This document shows, piece by piece, positions 45,128 through 53,558 of a stretch of 64,000 nt of DNA. Origin of the DNA: Lysobacterales bacterium (GTDB lineage: Bacteria > Pseudomonadota > Gammaproteobacteria > Xanthomonadales > Wenzhouxiangellaceae); NCBI GenBank assembly GCA_002722315.1, contig PBLG01000052.1, positions 36,288 through 100,287 on the forward strand, given 5' to 3'. Numbering within the stretch: the stretch's first letter is position 1; every line of letters begins with the position of its first letter. Position numbers and translations under genes: made by a program. The notes under the pieces are model-generated. The model worked only from the letters and a program-made list of their open reading frames with translations, searched no databases and had not been told where the DNA came from.

Positions 45128-46045
45128 TCAGAAGATCTCGCCGATGCAGCACCTCAGCGAACCGCCCGCCTTTTCGATCTCGTCGAGCTCTACGGCATGA
45201 ATGGCGAAGTCCCAGCTCTCCAGCAGCCGCCTCTTTTCCGGCGCCAGCGCCCGCCAGGCCGCGGCGCTGATGAACAGGTCGTTGAAATTGACCGCCAGGC
45301 AGTTGCCGGCAAACGCTTCCTTTTCGACCTGCGTGATTTCGAGCACGTGGCCGGGGAACGCCTCGCCAATGGCGGCGGGCACCTCGGGATCGACGAATGC
45401 ATCCGGGCAGATGACCAGCGCCCTGGAGGCCAGCACCGACATCACGACGTTGGTGTGGTACTCCTCCGGCTTCAGGTCGAAACGGAACGTCAGCGCCAGT
45501 TCGAACGCATCGTGCATGGCCTCGCAGCCACGCACGTCGACACGGCCGGTCAGGCCGCAGAAGCCCAGCCGGCGAGAACGATCCATGACCAAGGCGCCGG
45601 TCAGCTCCGCGACCAGGTCACGACCCGAGAGATCGACTTCCCGGTAGCCCATCAGATCGGTAAAGAACGCGCGGATATCACAGCGCCGGGCCTCCTGCTG
45701 GCGCTCGGGATGCAGCATGGCACCGACGATGAAACGGCCCGGGATGGTGCCGAACACGTTGTTGGGAAAGAGATCGTCGGGGTTTTCGCGACGCCCGGGG
45801 AATCGGATCACCGGCACCCCGCAGGCGGCGATGCGGTCGGTCAGGTCGCGGTGCTGCTCGATCGCCAGCCCGGGGTTGACCCCCACGGTCAGGTCCATGT
45901 AACTGTTGTCGCGCGCCGCCTGGCGTGAAAGGCTGAAATCGGCCGGCTCGACGAGGAATACCGCGCGCGGCACCGCGGCGCTGTCGGCCGTCAGCCAGTC
46001 GTTCCTGAGTTGGGCGCGGAACTGGTCGGGCGTGGTCACGATCAT
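45128..46045 (-). CDS. Arginine deiminase-related / amidinotransferase-fold protein (CtlX-like)
   Basis: Belongs to the guanidino-group-modifying pentein superfamily. The sequence runs in family order: NPGLAIEQHRDLTDRI, NPDDLFPNNVFGTIPG (substrate-binding Asp/Asn region), YREVDLSGRDLVAELTGALVMDR, YHTNVVMSVL with the catalytic His, and a C-terminal FAGNCLAVNFN plus GGSLRCCIGEIF with the catalytic Cys. This matches the citrulline-utilisation hydrolase type (CtlX). The start is ambiguous: ATG at 46057 directly abuts AGGAG, so 46045 is chosen. Length 305, as in the family. Transcribed from the MFS gene side; about 120 bp separate them. Confidence 0.85.
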   Translation of the reverse strand: MIVTTPDQFRAQLRNDWLTADSAAVPRAVFLVEPADFSLSRQAARDNSYMDLTVGVNPGLAIEQHRDLTDRIAACGVPVIRFPGRRENPDDLFPNNVFGTIPGRFIVGAMLHPERQQEARRCDIRAFFTDLMGYREVDLSGRDLVAELTGALVMDRSRRLGFCGLTGRVDVRGCEAMHDAFELALTFRFDLKPEEYHTNVVMSVLASRALVICPDAFVDPEVPAAIGEAFPGHVLEITQVEKEAFAGNCLAVNFNDLFISAAAWRALAPEKRRLLESWDFAIHAVELDEIEKAGGSLRCCIGEIF

Positions 46046-46169
46046 CGGCCGATGCATCTCCTGGTTCGAAAATTGTCGGTTGCCGGCAAGCCGCGTATTG
46101 TCGGGGGCACCGGTCCGGGCGTCAACACGCCGGCGCCCTGCTCGAACCCGGCATATCCCGGCCGTCGGG

Positions 46170-47402
46170 TCACGCCTCCGGCGCCGACCTGTGATGAGGA
46201 ACAATGGCGGGCACGACGATGGTCGGGACCACCAGCGCATAGGCGGTCACTGCAATCCCGATGGCCATCAGGCTGGTGCCCAGATCGAGCAGCCCCCCCA
46301 GGATGATCGGTCCCAGCGCGGTGCTGACGACCATCAGCGCGGCATAGACGCCGCGGATCATGCCGAGCTGGCGGGTGCCGAAAAGCTCGACCCAGATCGC
46401 TGCGCTGATCACGCCGTTGAAGCCGGCGGTCACGCCGAGCCCGAGAAACATCGTCCACAGCGACGCATGCGAGACGAGAAGGCCTAGCGAAAGGACGCCC
46501 AGGGCGGCCGGCAGCAGCTGAAAATAAAGCAGGACGCGCGCACTGAACCGATCGATCAGGCGTCCGGCGAGGAACGCCGCGCCCGCCTGTGCGGCGGCAA
46601 ACAGAATGAACGCCCGCCCGACCTCGATCAGCGTCCAGCCCTGCCGCTCGGCGATCGATCCCTGGTGCAGGAATACCGCCGTGATAAGTACCGGCGGCAC
46701 CAGCACCACCATCAGCACGCGCAGGAACGCACCGTGGGTCAGCATGCGATGCCGTCGCAGCAGCGGCATCGATGCGGCATTGCTCTCCGCCTTGTCCGCC
46801 TCCTCATCGGCCGCCGGATTGCCGGTCAGCGGCCGTGCCAGCCACGCCAGCAAAGGCAGCGCGATCACGACCATGACGAGCGAGGCGGCCAGCCAGACGC
46901 TGCGCCAGTCGTACTGGTCCAGCGCAAGCGCGACCAGCGGCGGAAAGCACGCCTCGCCGAGGATGAAGCCGTAGCTGACCATGGCCAGCGCGCGGCCGCG
47001 CCGTCGAATCGCGTAGCGCCCGGCGGCGACCACGCCGAGATGCCCCATCAAGCCCTGGCCGCAAAGGCGAATCAGGAACAGTCCCGGCAACAGCATCCAG
47101 GCGCTGGATGCGCTGGCCACAAGCCATGCGCCGAACGCCAGCAGCGCCACCACGCCCGCGACGGCCCGCCTGAGACTTAGATGATCGGCCAGTCCGCCCA
47201 GCCAGAACATGCTGATGCCGCTGACCAGCGTGGCGCCGCTGTATAGCGCGCCCAGGCCGGCATCGGACAGCCCGAACTCGCCGCGGAAATCGGCGCCGAA
47301 CAGGCCGATGAAGAAGGTCTGGCCGATGCTGGAAAACAGCGCGGCGAGCAGCGCAAAACGGCCGGCCGGCGGAATGCCGGAGGCTTGAATGGACTGGGTC
47401 AA
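46170..47402 (-). CDS. MFS transporter
   Basis: About twelve hydrophobic segments, an MFS loop 2-3 motif-like FWLGGLADHLSLRRAV, and a long central cytoplasmic loop rich in Glu and Lys. Substrate not predictable from sequence; it could be a metabolite or drug exporter. The start is uncertain: a TTG at 47402 gives 410 residues and begins just before the first membrane segment, whereas the ATG at 47504 would add 34 polar residues that look like intergenic sequence. It precedes the CtlX-like gene on the same strand and may export or import a related compound. Confidence 0.8.
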   Translation of the reverse strand: MTQSIQASGIPPAGRFALLAALFSSIGQTFFIGLFGADFRGEFGLSDAGLGALYSGATLVSGISMFWLGGLADHLSLRRAVAGVVALLAFGAWLVASASSAWMLLPGLFLIRLCGQGLMGHLGVVAAGRYAIRRRGRALAMVSYGFILGEACFPPLVALALDQYDWRSVWLAASLVMVVIALPLLAWLARPLTGNPAADEEADKAESNAASMPLLRRHRMLTHGAFLRVLMVVLVPPVLITAVFLHQGSIAERQGWTLIEVGRAFILFAAAQAGAAFLAGRLIDRFSARVLLYFQLLPAALGVLSLGLLVSHASLWTMFLGLGVTAGFNGVISAAIWVELFGTRQLGMIRGVYAALMVVSTALGPIILGGLLDLGTSLMAIGIAVTAYALVVPTIVVPAIVPHHRSAPEA

Positions 47403-47540
47403 GCAAAATTCCCGCAAGCTTTCGGAGCGGCAAGGGTAATCGATCCCGGAAAAAGGTGGTCGGAAGTCAGCGGTCGGAAGTCGGATGAACCCGCTCGACT
47501 CCAAGCCTCCGCCGTCGAATTCCGAATTCCGACCCCGGCT

Positions 47541-48269
47541 TCAGACCTCCGGCCCACCGCCGATCCACTCGTCGAACGGCTGGTCGCTACCCTGCCGCAT
47601 CCGCTCCAGCGCACGGGTTTCCCTGTCGACAATCGTGTCGACGAAATAGTCGGCATCTGCACCCATTTCGCCGAACGCCTCCAGGCCTTCGCTCAGGAAT
47701 TCCTGAAGTTTGCCGAACCCGGCCGCGACCGCCGGGGCGTGCATCCATCGCACCAGCCGTCGAATCATGGGTTTGGCCACGGTACGCTTGAGCAGGCGAC
47801 CCAGGTCGTCGATCAGCCGGATCTGCTCCTGGCGCGCGTCCCAGACGTCGAGACGACGGTAGGCGCGCGCGTATTCGGCCTGGTCGAGTTCGCCTTCGAG
47901 CGCCTGGGAAAGACGCGCATCAAGGTCCATGCTCATCCATTGGAGGCGCATCGCCTCGCCGACCGCGTGGAGCAGGTGATCCGGCAGCATCCGCGACATC
48001 ACGGGCCGGGCTCGCTCGAGCTGGGCGTCGCGAGCCTGCATGTCGCGGCCGCCGTAAAGCTCCTCGAGGAAGAACACGCAGGCCAGTTCGAAACGCGACT
48101 GGCGCTTGAGGTCGGCATAGGTTTCCTGCAGCCGGGCGCGCTGCCAGTGCTGAAGCTCGGCCAGCCTCGGGTAATCCTCGGCGTGCTTTTCCAGCCGGTC
48201 GAGCAACACCTGGCTTTCCCGGGTATGCAGGGCCAGGTGCTCGGCGCCGGGTTTTTCGTCAGACCCCAC
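47541..48269 (-). CDS. FFLEELY motif protein, unknown function
   Basis: 242 residues, nearly all helical, with the conserved segment ACVFFLEELYGGRDMQARD that names the family in current annotation. No signal peptide, membrane segment or catalytic motif is seen. The start codon is GTG. It follows the peroxiredoxin gene on the same strand after about 185 bp that contain an inverted repeat. The family is widespread in gammaproteobacteria without a known role. Confidence 0.75.
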   Translation of the reverse strand: MGSDEKPGAEHLALHTRESQVLLDRLEKHAEDYPRLAELQHWQRARLQETYADLKRQSRFELACVFFLEELYGGRDMQARDAQLERARPVMSRMLPDHLLHAVGEAMRLQWMSMDLDARLSQALEGELDQAEYARAYRRLDVWDARQEQIRLIDDLGRLLKRTVAKPMIRRLVRWMHAPAVAAGFGKLQEFLSEGLEAFGEMGADADYFVDTIVDRETRALERMRQGSDQPFDEWIGGGPEV

Positions 48270-48316
48270 CTTTATTCACCACCTGTTCGTTGCGAGACAT
48301 CGTCAGGTCGGGTAGA

Positions 48317-48394
48317 TGCGGCGTTTCGCGACCGAGCACACCGCAAGCGTACTCGGCTGTACGGTGAGGATGGGCGATCGAGCGAAACGCCGCA
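48317..48394. repeat. 78-bp element bounded by 13-bp inverted repeats
   Basis: TGCGGCGTTTCGC at 48317-48329 and GCGAAACGCCGCA at 48382-48394 are perfect inverted copies. The 52 bases between contain a smaller stem (CCGAG/CTCGG on the minus strand). It occupies much of the gap between the peroxiredoxin and FFLEELY genes. It could be a structured RNA or a small palindromic insertion. Confidence 0.65.
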
Positions 48395-48453
48395 GATACG
48401 GGGCCTGGCGGCGTCGCAGTAGAGCGGGTGGTGGATAAGGTGGGGCAACATCT

Positions 48454-48900
48454 TTACTGCGCCGCCCGGATCGCTTCGACGAGTTCTTCTCGACTTCTGC
48501 GAAACAGGGCGACGGACTCCACGTGCGCGTAGCGGCAGACCTGGTCGGCGTCCAGCAGAAAAACGCCGCGCTTCATGCCCATCATGCCGCGGCAGCCGAA
48601 CTTCCCGGCCACCGACAGGTCGGGATCGGACAGCAGCCTGAACGGCAGCGAGCGCTTCTGCTTGAACTTGCGGTGCGATTCGGCATCGTCGCCGCTGATG
48701 CCGACGACCTCGACCCCCAGGCCCTCGAATTCCTCGATTCCGTCGCGGTATTCGCACAACTGGCGCGTGCACACCGGCGTATCGTCGCCCGGGTAGAACA
48801 CCAGCAGCAGCCACTGGCCGGCATGATCACGCAAGCGGAACGTATCGCCCTGGTCGTCGGTCAGTTCGAATTCGGGGGCTTTCTCTCCGGTTTTCAGCAT
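48454..48900 (-). CDS. bcp: Thioredoxin-dependent peroxiredoxin (BCP/PrxQ type)
   Basis: Reduces peroxides in the cytoplasm. APEFELTDDQGDTFRLRDHAG at the start and FYPGDDTPVCTRQLCEYRDG with the peroxidatic Cys (~44) and the resolving Cys five residues later, the PrxQ arrangement. GISGDDAESHRKF and LLSDPDLSVAGKFG follow in family order. At 148 residues it is the usual length. The ORF at 48272-48814 is a shadow in another frame. Confidence 0.9.
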   Translation of the reverse strand: MLKTGEKAPEFELTDDQGDTFRLRDHAGQWLLLVFYPGDDTPVCTRQLCEYRDGIEEFEGLGVEVVGISGDDAESHRKFKQKRSLPFRLLSDPDLSVAGKFGCRGMMGMKRGVFLLDADQVCRYAHVESVALFRRSREELVEAIRAAQ

Positions 48901-49047
48901 GCCTGGCCTGCCTTTGATGAGCGTTTCAAGAATCGATGTTAACTGCCCGGCCCACCTTGGGGGTGATTCACGTCACGAACGTTCCGAATCCGGGGCTGTC
49001 GATCCGGCGTTACAATGAATCCATCGTTCGTTTGCCAGGAGCAGCCC

Positions 49048-50280
49048 ATGCTGACGCTGAATCCAGCCTCACGCTACCGTGACGACCGGCCGGTGCCCAG
49101 GATCGGCCTGGCGATCGCCGGCGGCGGACCGCTGGGCGCGATTTACGAACTGGGCGCGCTGCAGGCGCTCAACGAAGGCATCGACGGACTGCGCCTTCAC
49201 CAGCTGGACAACTATGTCGGCGTCAGCGCCGGCGCCTTTCTGGCCACCAGCCTGGCCAACCAGGTCACGACCAGCCAGATGTGCCGCATCTTCATGGGCG
49301 CTCCGGGGGCGGAATTCACTTTCGAACCCGAATCGTTTCTTCGCCCGGCCCTGGGCGAGTTCATGCAGCGCGCCCGCAACCTGCCGAGCGCCCTTTACGC
49401 GCTGATATCGGAAGCGGTCAAGCATCCGTCGCGCCTTGGACGCCTGGAATCGGTCGGCGGTCTGAGCCGGGTGCTGCCCACCGGCATCTTCGACAACGAC
49501 ACCATCGATCAATTCATAAGTCGCGTGCTGGACCGCCCCGGACGGACCAACGATTTCCGCAAGCTCGAGACCTCGCTTCGAATCGTTGCGATGGACCTCG
49601 ACACCGGCGGCGCGGTGCGGTTCGGGGAACCGGGCACCGAAGATGTGCCGATCTCGCGCGCAGTACAGGCATCGGCGGCGCTTCCCGGCCTGTATCCGCC
49701 GGTGCGGATCAAGGGTCGCTACTACGTCGACGGCGCGTTGCGGCGCACCCTGCACGCCTCGGTCGCGCTCAAGGAAGGCGTCGATCTGCTGATCGGCATC
49801 AACCCGCTGGTCCCCTACGACTCGGCCCTGGCGCCGGCCGCGGCACATCCGATGACGGAAAGCCGGATGATCCAGGGCGGGCTGCCGCTGGTGCTTTCTC
49901 AAACGTTCCGCGCGCTGATCCAGTCCCGCATGCAGATCGGTATCGGCAAGTACGCCACCGAATATCCCCAGTCCTCCATCCTGCTGGTCGAACCCAACCG
50001 CAGCGACGAGCGCATGTTCTTTACCAACATGTTCAGCTATTCCAGCCGCAGCGAACTGGCCGAGCATGCCTACCGCACCACCCGCGCGGAACTGCTGGCG
50101 CGCGCAGACGATCTGGAGAAGTTCCTCGCACCCTACGACATGCGGCCCAATCGCGAAGCGCTGTCCGACGAGCGCTCGCTGTTTTCAAGCCTGCGCAGAG
50201 AATCGGCCTACCTTGCGCCGTTGGGCAACAACCTGGCGCGTAGCCTGGATCGACTCGACCGGGCGCTCGAAGAGATCTAG
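49048..50280 (+). CDS. Patatin-like phospholipase
   Basis: The ATG at 49048 has AGGAG upstream; the ORF start at 49015 would lack one. AIAGGGPLGAIYELGALQAL is the oxyanion region, NYVGVSAGAFLA contains the nucleophile Ser in GxSxG, and YYVDGALRRTLHASV contains the catalytic Asp in DG(A). These three define patatins. No signal peptide is seen. Length 410. The long C-terminal part (~150 residues past the DGA motif) is helical and not assigned. It is isolated from neighbours in orientation, flanked by a divergent peroxiredoxin and a convergent gene with a REP-like element. Confidence 0.88.
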   Translation: MLTLNPASRYRDDRPVPRIGLAIAGGGPLGAIYELGALQALNEGIDGLRLHQLDNYVGVSAGAFLATSLANQVTTSQMCRIFMGAPGAEFTFEPESFLRPALGEFMQRARNLPSALYALISEAVKHPSRLGRLESVGGLSRVLPTGIFDNDTIDQFISRVLDRPGRTNDFRKLETSLRIVAMDLDTGGAVRFGEPGTEDVPISRAVQASAALPGLYPPVRIKGRYYVDGALRRTLHASVALKEGVDLLIGINPLVPYDSALAPAAAHPMTESRMIQGGLPLVLSQTFRALIQSRMQIGIGKYATEYPQSSILLVEPNRSDERMFFTNMFSYSSRSELAEHAYRTTRAELLARADDLEKFLAPYDMRPNREALSDERSLFSSLRRESAYLAPLGNNLARSLDRLDRALEEI

Positions 50281-50323
50281 AAACCATTTACGGTCGAATA
50301 CCTTGAGTGTGCAGAGCTGCCAA

Positions 50324-50347
50324 TCGCGGCCTGGAGACCGCTCCTAC
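50324..50347 (-). repeat. REP-like palindrome overlapping the SQS/PSY-like gene stop
   Basis: Minus strand GTAGGAGCGGTCTCCAGGCCGCGA, identical in its 24-base core to the element at 40303. Its TAG is the stop codon of the gene ending at 50344. Confidence 0.8.
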
Positions 50348-51219
50348 GAGTTCTTGATCGCGGCCTTGCGCAGCGTTCGGGCGCGGCGCCATATCGAAAA
50401 GGCGTCGCCGATCCGGCCGGGCGCCACACGCTCTTCGGTGACCCTGGCGGGCTTGCGTAACAGCTTGCGCCCGATGTTGCGATCCAGCTGGACACGCAGC
50501 AGAAAGTGCCGGTTGCGCCAGGCCGCAACGGTCGAGAGTTCGCCGATTTCCCGGTCGATCGCCAGCATTGCGTCGCCTGCCATGTGGCGCACGAGCGCGT
50601 CCAGCCGTCGACCACCCTCGCCGGCGGCAACGTGCTGCCGGGTAAGCTGGAATTCAGCCTGCAGTTCCAGCGGCACCAGCCAACGCTCCCGGCGCGCGTC
50701 CAGCACCAGGTCACGCGTGACCCTGATCCGGTAGCCTGCGGCGGCAAGGCGGACCAGCCGGCCGGCATCGTCGGCGTCCGGTTCGGCGCCATCGTTCACC
50801 AGCCTCGCTTCCAGCAGCGCGCCGGGACCGGCAATGGCCCGGCAGTGCTGTTCCAGCTCACTGGTCTGCTCGAAGCGGGGCGGCGCGATCTCCAGCGCGA
50901 CCGCATCCACCAGCGGATCGAATTCAGGGGCCGGGACGTGCCGCGCCGCACCGCTCGCCAGCCAGGCCTGCACCGCCGGATGCGGCAGACCTTCGGCCAG
51001 CGCCTCGCGCCACCAGCCCAGCTTGCGCCGCGCGACGCCGGGATCGCTGACGTCTCCCGGCACCGATGCGATTTCACCGATAACGGCCGACAGCGCCACC
51101 AGCGCGTCGCGCTTGTCGGCAGGGGCATAGGGCAACGTCAGTGCAAGCGGGTGGCCGGGCACGACCAACCGGCTCCTGCACCAGGCGACCGGGTCGTCAG
51201 TGGACGGTGGCGTTGTCAT
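50344..51219 (-). CDS. Squalene/phytoene synthase-like protein with degenerate first motif
   Basis: 291 residues with the all-helical layout of the SQS/PSY family: LPYAPADKRDALVALSAVIGE in the place of the first Asp-rich motif, RKLGWWREAL, and VTRDLVLDARRERWLVPLEL corresponding to the second motif (RDxxxDA retained). The first DxxxD is not present (GEIAS...), so prenyl transferase activity is unlikely; NDUFAF6-type members share this loss. It overlaps the hslO stop by 23 bases and is the last gene of the efp-to-here run. The stop codon derives from a REP-like element. Confidence 0.75.
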   Translation of the reverse strand: MTTPPSTDDPVAWCRSRLVVPGHPLALTLPYAPADKRDALVALSAVIGEIASVPGDVSDPGVARRKLGWWREALAEGLPHPAVQAWLASGAARHVPAPEFDPLVDAVALEIAPPRFEQTSELEQHCRAIAGPGALLEARLVNDGAEPDADDAGRLVRLAAAGYRIRVTRDLVLDARRERWLVPLELQAEFQLTRQHVAAGEGGRRLDALVRHMAGDAMLAIDREIGELSTVAAWRNRHFLLRVQLDRNIGRKLLRKPARVTEERVAPGRIGDAFSIWRRARTLRKAAIKNS

Positions 51220-52078
51220 CCCCGTCTTCCGGCAGGTCGCTGTGCAGGATCCGGCTGACGTCCAGCGGATCGAATCGGTATTGCTCGTTGCAGAATTCGC
51301 AGCTCACTTCGACTTCCCCCTGCGATTCGACGATCGAATCCAGCTCTTCGGCACCCAGGCCGCGCAGCACCCTGGCGACGCGCTCCCGGCTGCACGGGCA
51401 GAAAAATCTCAGCGGGCGGGCCGGGAACAGCCGCCGGGTCTCCTCGTGAAAAAGGCGATGGAGAAGCGTCTCCGAGTCGGTCGCCAGCAACTCTTTTTCC
51501 TCGACCGTCTCCAGCAGCCGGCAAACGCGGTTCCAGCCGTCGTCGTCCTCGGCCGTGCCGGGCAGGCGCTGCACCAGCAAACCGGCCGCGCGTGTCTCGT
51601 CGACGGCCAGCAGAACACGAGTCGGAAGCTGCTCGGACTGGTCGAAGTAGCCGGCGATCGCCTCGGCCATGGAGTTGCCCTCCAGCGGCACGATGCCCTG
51701 CCACATCCGGCCGTTGCCGGACGGCTCCACGGTCATGGTCAGCACACCGCCCTGTGCGATTTCGGAAAACCCGCGCGCGGCCAGCATCGCGTCGGGATCG
51801 AAGCGCGCCAGGCCACGAAGCCCGCCGTCGTCGGTACAGTCGGCCATCAGCAGCTTGACCGCGCCGCTGGCCCTGAGCTGGAGACTGACCCGGCCCTCGA
51901 ACTTGACCCCGCTGGAACACAGCGCGGCGACCACCAGCGACTCTCCCAGCAATCGCGCGAGCGCGTCCGGGTAGCGGCCACGCCGCAGAACCTCGGCCTG
52001 GACCGAGTCCAGATGGGCCACGACGCAGCGCACGTTGGCCTGTTCCAGCAGCAGGCGCTGAAGGTGGTCGTCGCTCAT
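51197..52078 (-). CDS. hslO: Redox-regulated chaperone Hsp33
   Basis: The zinc/redox switch is clear near the C terminus: FFCPCSRERV and, about 30 residues on, SCEFCNEQYRF (CxC...CxxC). N-terminal and middle segments (LGESLVVAALCSSGVKFEGR, LQLRASGAVKLLMADC, QGIVPLEGNSMAEAI) are in family order. Active as a holdase under oxidative unfolding. The ATG at 52078 overlaps the phosphatase stop as ATGA; the ORF upstream is a shadow. Length 293. Confidence 0.94.
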   Translation of the reverse strand: MSDDHLQRLLLEQANVRCVVAHLDSVQAEVLRRGRYPDALARLLGESLVVAALCSSGVKFEGRVSLQLRASGAVKLLMADCTDDGGLRGLARFDPDAMLAARGFSEIAQGGVLTMTVEPSGNGRMWQGIVPLEGNSMAEAIAGYFDQSEQLPTRVLLAVDETRAAGLLVQRLPGTAEDDDGWNRVCRLLETVEEKELLATDSETLLHRLFHEETRRLFPARPLRFFCPCSRERVARVLRGLGAEELDSIVESQGEVEVSCEFCNEQYRFDPLDVSRILHSDLPEDGDDNATVH

Positions 52079-52758
52079 ACCGCGGCCCTCGGGCAGCGAA
52101 GCTCGAGCAGAGCGGTCAGCACGCCGGGCGCTTCCGCGATTGCATCGGCGCCCCACGCATCCACCCGATCCGGTTCCGCAATGTAGCCCCAGAGCGCTGC
52201 GACGGTCCGGGTACCGGCGGCACGGCCGGCGATCACGTCGCGTTCGTCGTCGCCGATGAATACGGCCCGAGCCGGATCGACGCCCAGCGCGCTGCACGCG
52301 GCCAGAACCGGCTCCGGCGCGGGCTTTGGCTGCGTCACCGTGTCGCCGGCCACGAGGCACCCCATGCGCCCGGACCAGCCGGCCCGCTCCATTACCGGTC
52401 TTGCGAACCGCTCGAGCTTGTTCGTGACGACGCCCCAGGGAATGTTCAGAGATTCCAGGTCGTCGAGGAAATCCGGCATGCCGTCGAACGGACGACTGGC
52501 CTCCCAGCATCGGGCCTGGTAATCGTCCAGGAAGCGCGCGCGGAACGCCTCCCGGTCGGCCGGGCCAAGTTCGGGCAGGCCGCCTTCGAGCACCGCGACC
52601 GCGCCGCGGCCGACACATTCTCTGAGCGGGCCGGTCTCGATCGCCGGCAGCCCGAGCTCCAGTCTCAGCCGCTCCAGCGCGGCAATCAGGTCAGGCGCGG
52701 TATCTGCGAGCGTGCCGTCCAGATCGAACAGCACGGCTTCGGGGATCCGGTCGGTCAT
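52075..52758 (-). CDS. gph: HAD family phosphatase, Gph/MupP type
   Basis: AVLFDLDGTLADTAPDLIAAL is HAD motif I with the nucleophile Asp; VVTNKLERFARPV motif II/III region; VTQPKPAPEPVL with the Lys; FIGDDERDVIAGRAAGTRTVAALWG motif IV. Classed with phosphoglycolate phosphatase. Its place directly after ubiG, with overlapping ATGA, is also the place of mupP in Pseudomonas, where the product removes phosphate from N-acetylmuramate-6-phosphate in cell-wall recycling. Sequence alone does not separate the two; MupP is a serious alternative. Length 227. Confidence 0.88.
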   Translation of the reverse strand: MTDRIPEAVLFDLDGTLADTAPDLIAALERLRLELGLPAIETGPLRECVGRGAVAVLEGGLPELGPADREAFRARFLDDYQARCWEASRPFDGMPDFLDDLESLNIPWGVVTNKLERFARPVMERAGWSGRMGCLVAGDTVTQPKPAPEPVLAACSALGVDPARAVFIGDDERDVIAGRAAGTRTVAALWGYIAEPDRVDAWGADAIAEAPGVLTALLELRCPRAAV

Positions 52759-53501
52759 TCGTCGCCGGCCGATTCTTCGGGCTTGCGGGCCGACAACAGG
52801 TAGTTCACGCGCGGCGCGCCGCCAATGGTTACGGTGCGGGAGAATGGATTGTAGGTCACGCCCTCGATCTTCATCACCCGGCCGCCGGCGGCGCGCACGG
52901 ATGCCGCCAGTTCGGACGGTCGAATCAGTCGATCGTAGCGATGGGTACCGCGCGGCAGCAGGTTGAGCTCGTATTCGGCCCCGACGATGGCCATGCCCCA
53001 GGCCACCGGCGAGCGATTGATGGTCGAGAAGAACAGCTTTCCGCCCGGCCGGGCCAGCTTCACGCAGGCCGTCACAACGCTGGCCGGGTCGGGCACGTGC
53101 TCGAGCATTTCGAGACAACACACCACGTCGAATCGGCCGGGACATTCGTCGGCCAACTGCTCCGCGGTGATCTTCCGGTAGTCGACTTCCAGGCCCGACT
53201 CGATCTGGTGAAGCCTTGCGACGGTCAGCGGCTTTTCGGCCATGTCGATGCCGGTGACTTCTGCGCCGGCGCGCGCCATGGCCTCGGTCAGCAGACCGCC
53301 GCCGCAGCCGATATCGACCAGCTTGCGGCCCTCCACCGGCGCCTGGGCCCGAATCCATTCCACTCTCGGGCCGTTCATGTCGTGCAGCGGGCGGAAGTCG
53401 CCCTGCGGATCCCACCACCGCGAGGCCTGTCGATTGAATGCATCGGCTTCGCGCGGATCGAGATTCAGCTTTTCAGCGGTTGTTTCCGTCGCTTCGGTCA
53501 C
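52755..53501 (-). CDS. ubiG: Ubiquinone biosynthesis O-methyltransferase
   Basis: Carries out both O-methylations in ubiquinone synthesis (and is called bifunctional 3-demethylubiquinol methyltransferase). WWDPQGDFRPLHDMNGPRVEWI, LVDIGCGGGLLTEAMARAGAEVTGIDM (SAM site), and YNPFSRTVTIGGAPRVNYLL are specific to UbiG. GTG start. Length 248. Stop overlaps the phosphatase start. Confidence 0.95.
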   Translation of the reverse strand: MTEATETTAEKLNLDPREADAFNRQASRWWDPQGDFRPLHDMNGPRVEWIRAQAPVEGRKLVDIGCGGGLLTEAMARAGAEVTGIDMAEKPLTVARLHQIESGLEVDYRKITAEQLADECPGRFDVVCCLEMLEHVPDPASVVTACVKLARPGGKLFFSTINRSPVAWGMAIVGAEYELNLLPRGTHRYDRLIRPSELAASVRAAGGRVMKIEGVTYNPFSRTVTIGGAPRVNYLLSARKPEESAGDE

Positions 53502-53558
53502 TGTCGTGGTTTCGTCCTTCTATTTCGTGTACTTTCGTTTCGCGGCGGCTCTTGTATT

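Noticed and set aside
47440-47545. Short direct repeats (GTCGGAAGTC) between the MFS and FFLEELY genes
   Set aside because: Low-complexity degenerate copies; no consistent unit, no dyad, and no spacing like CRISPR.
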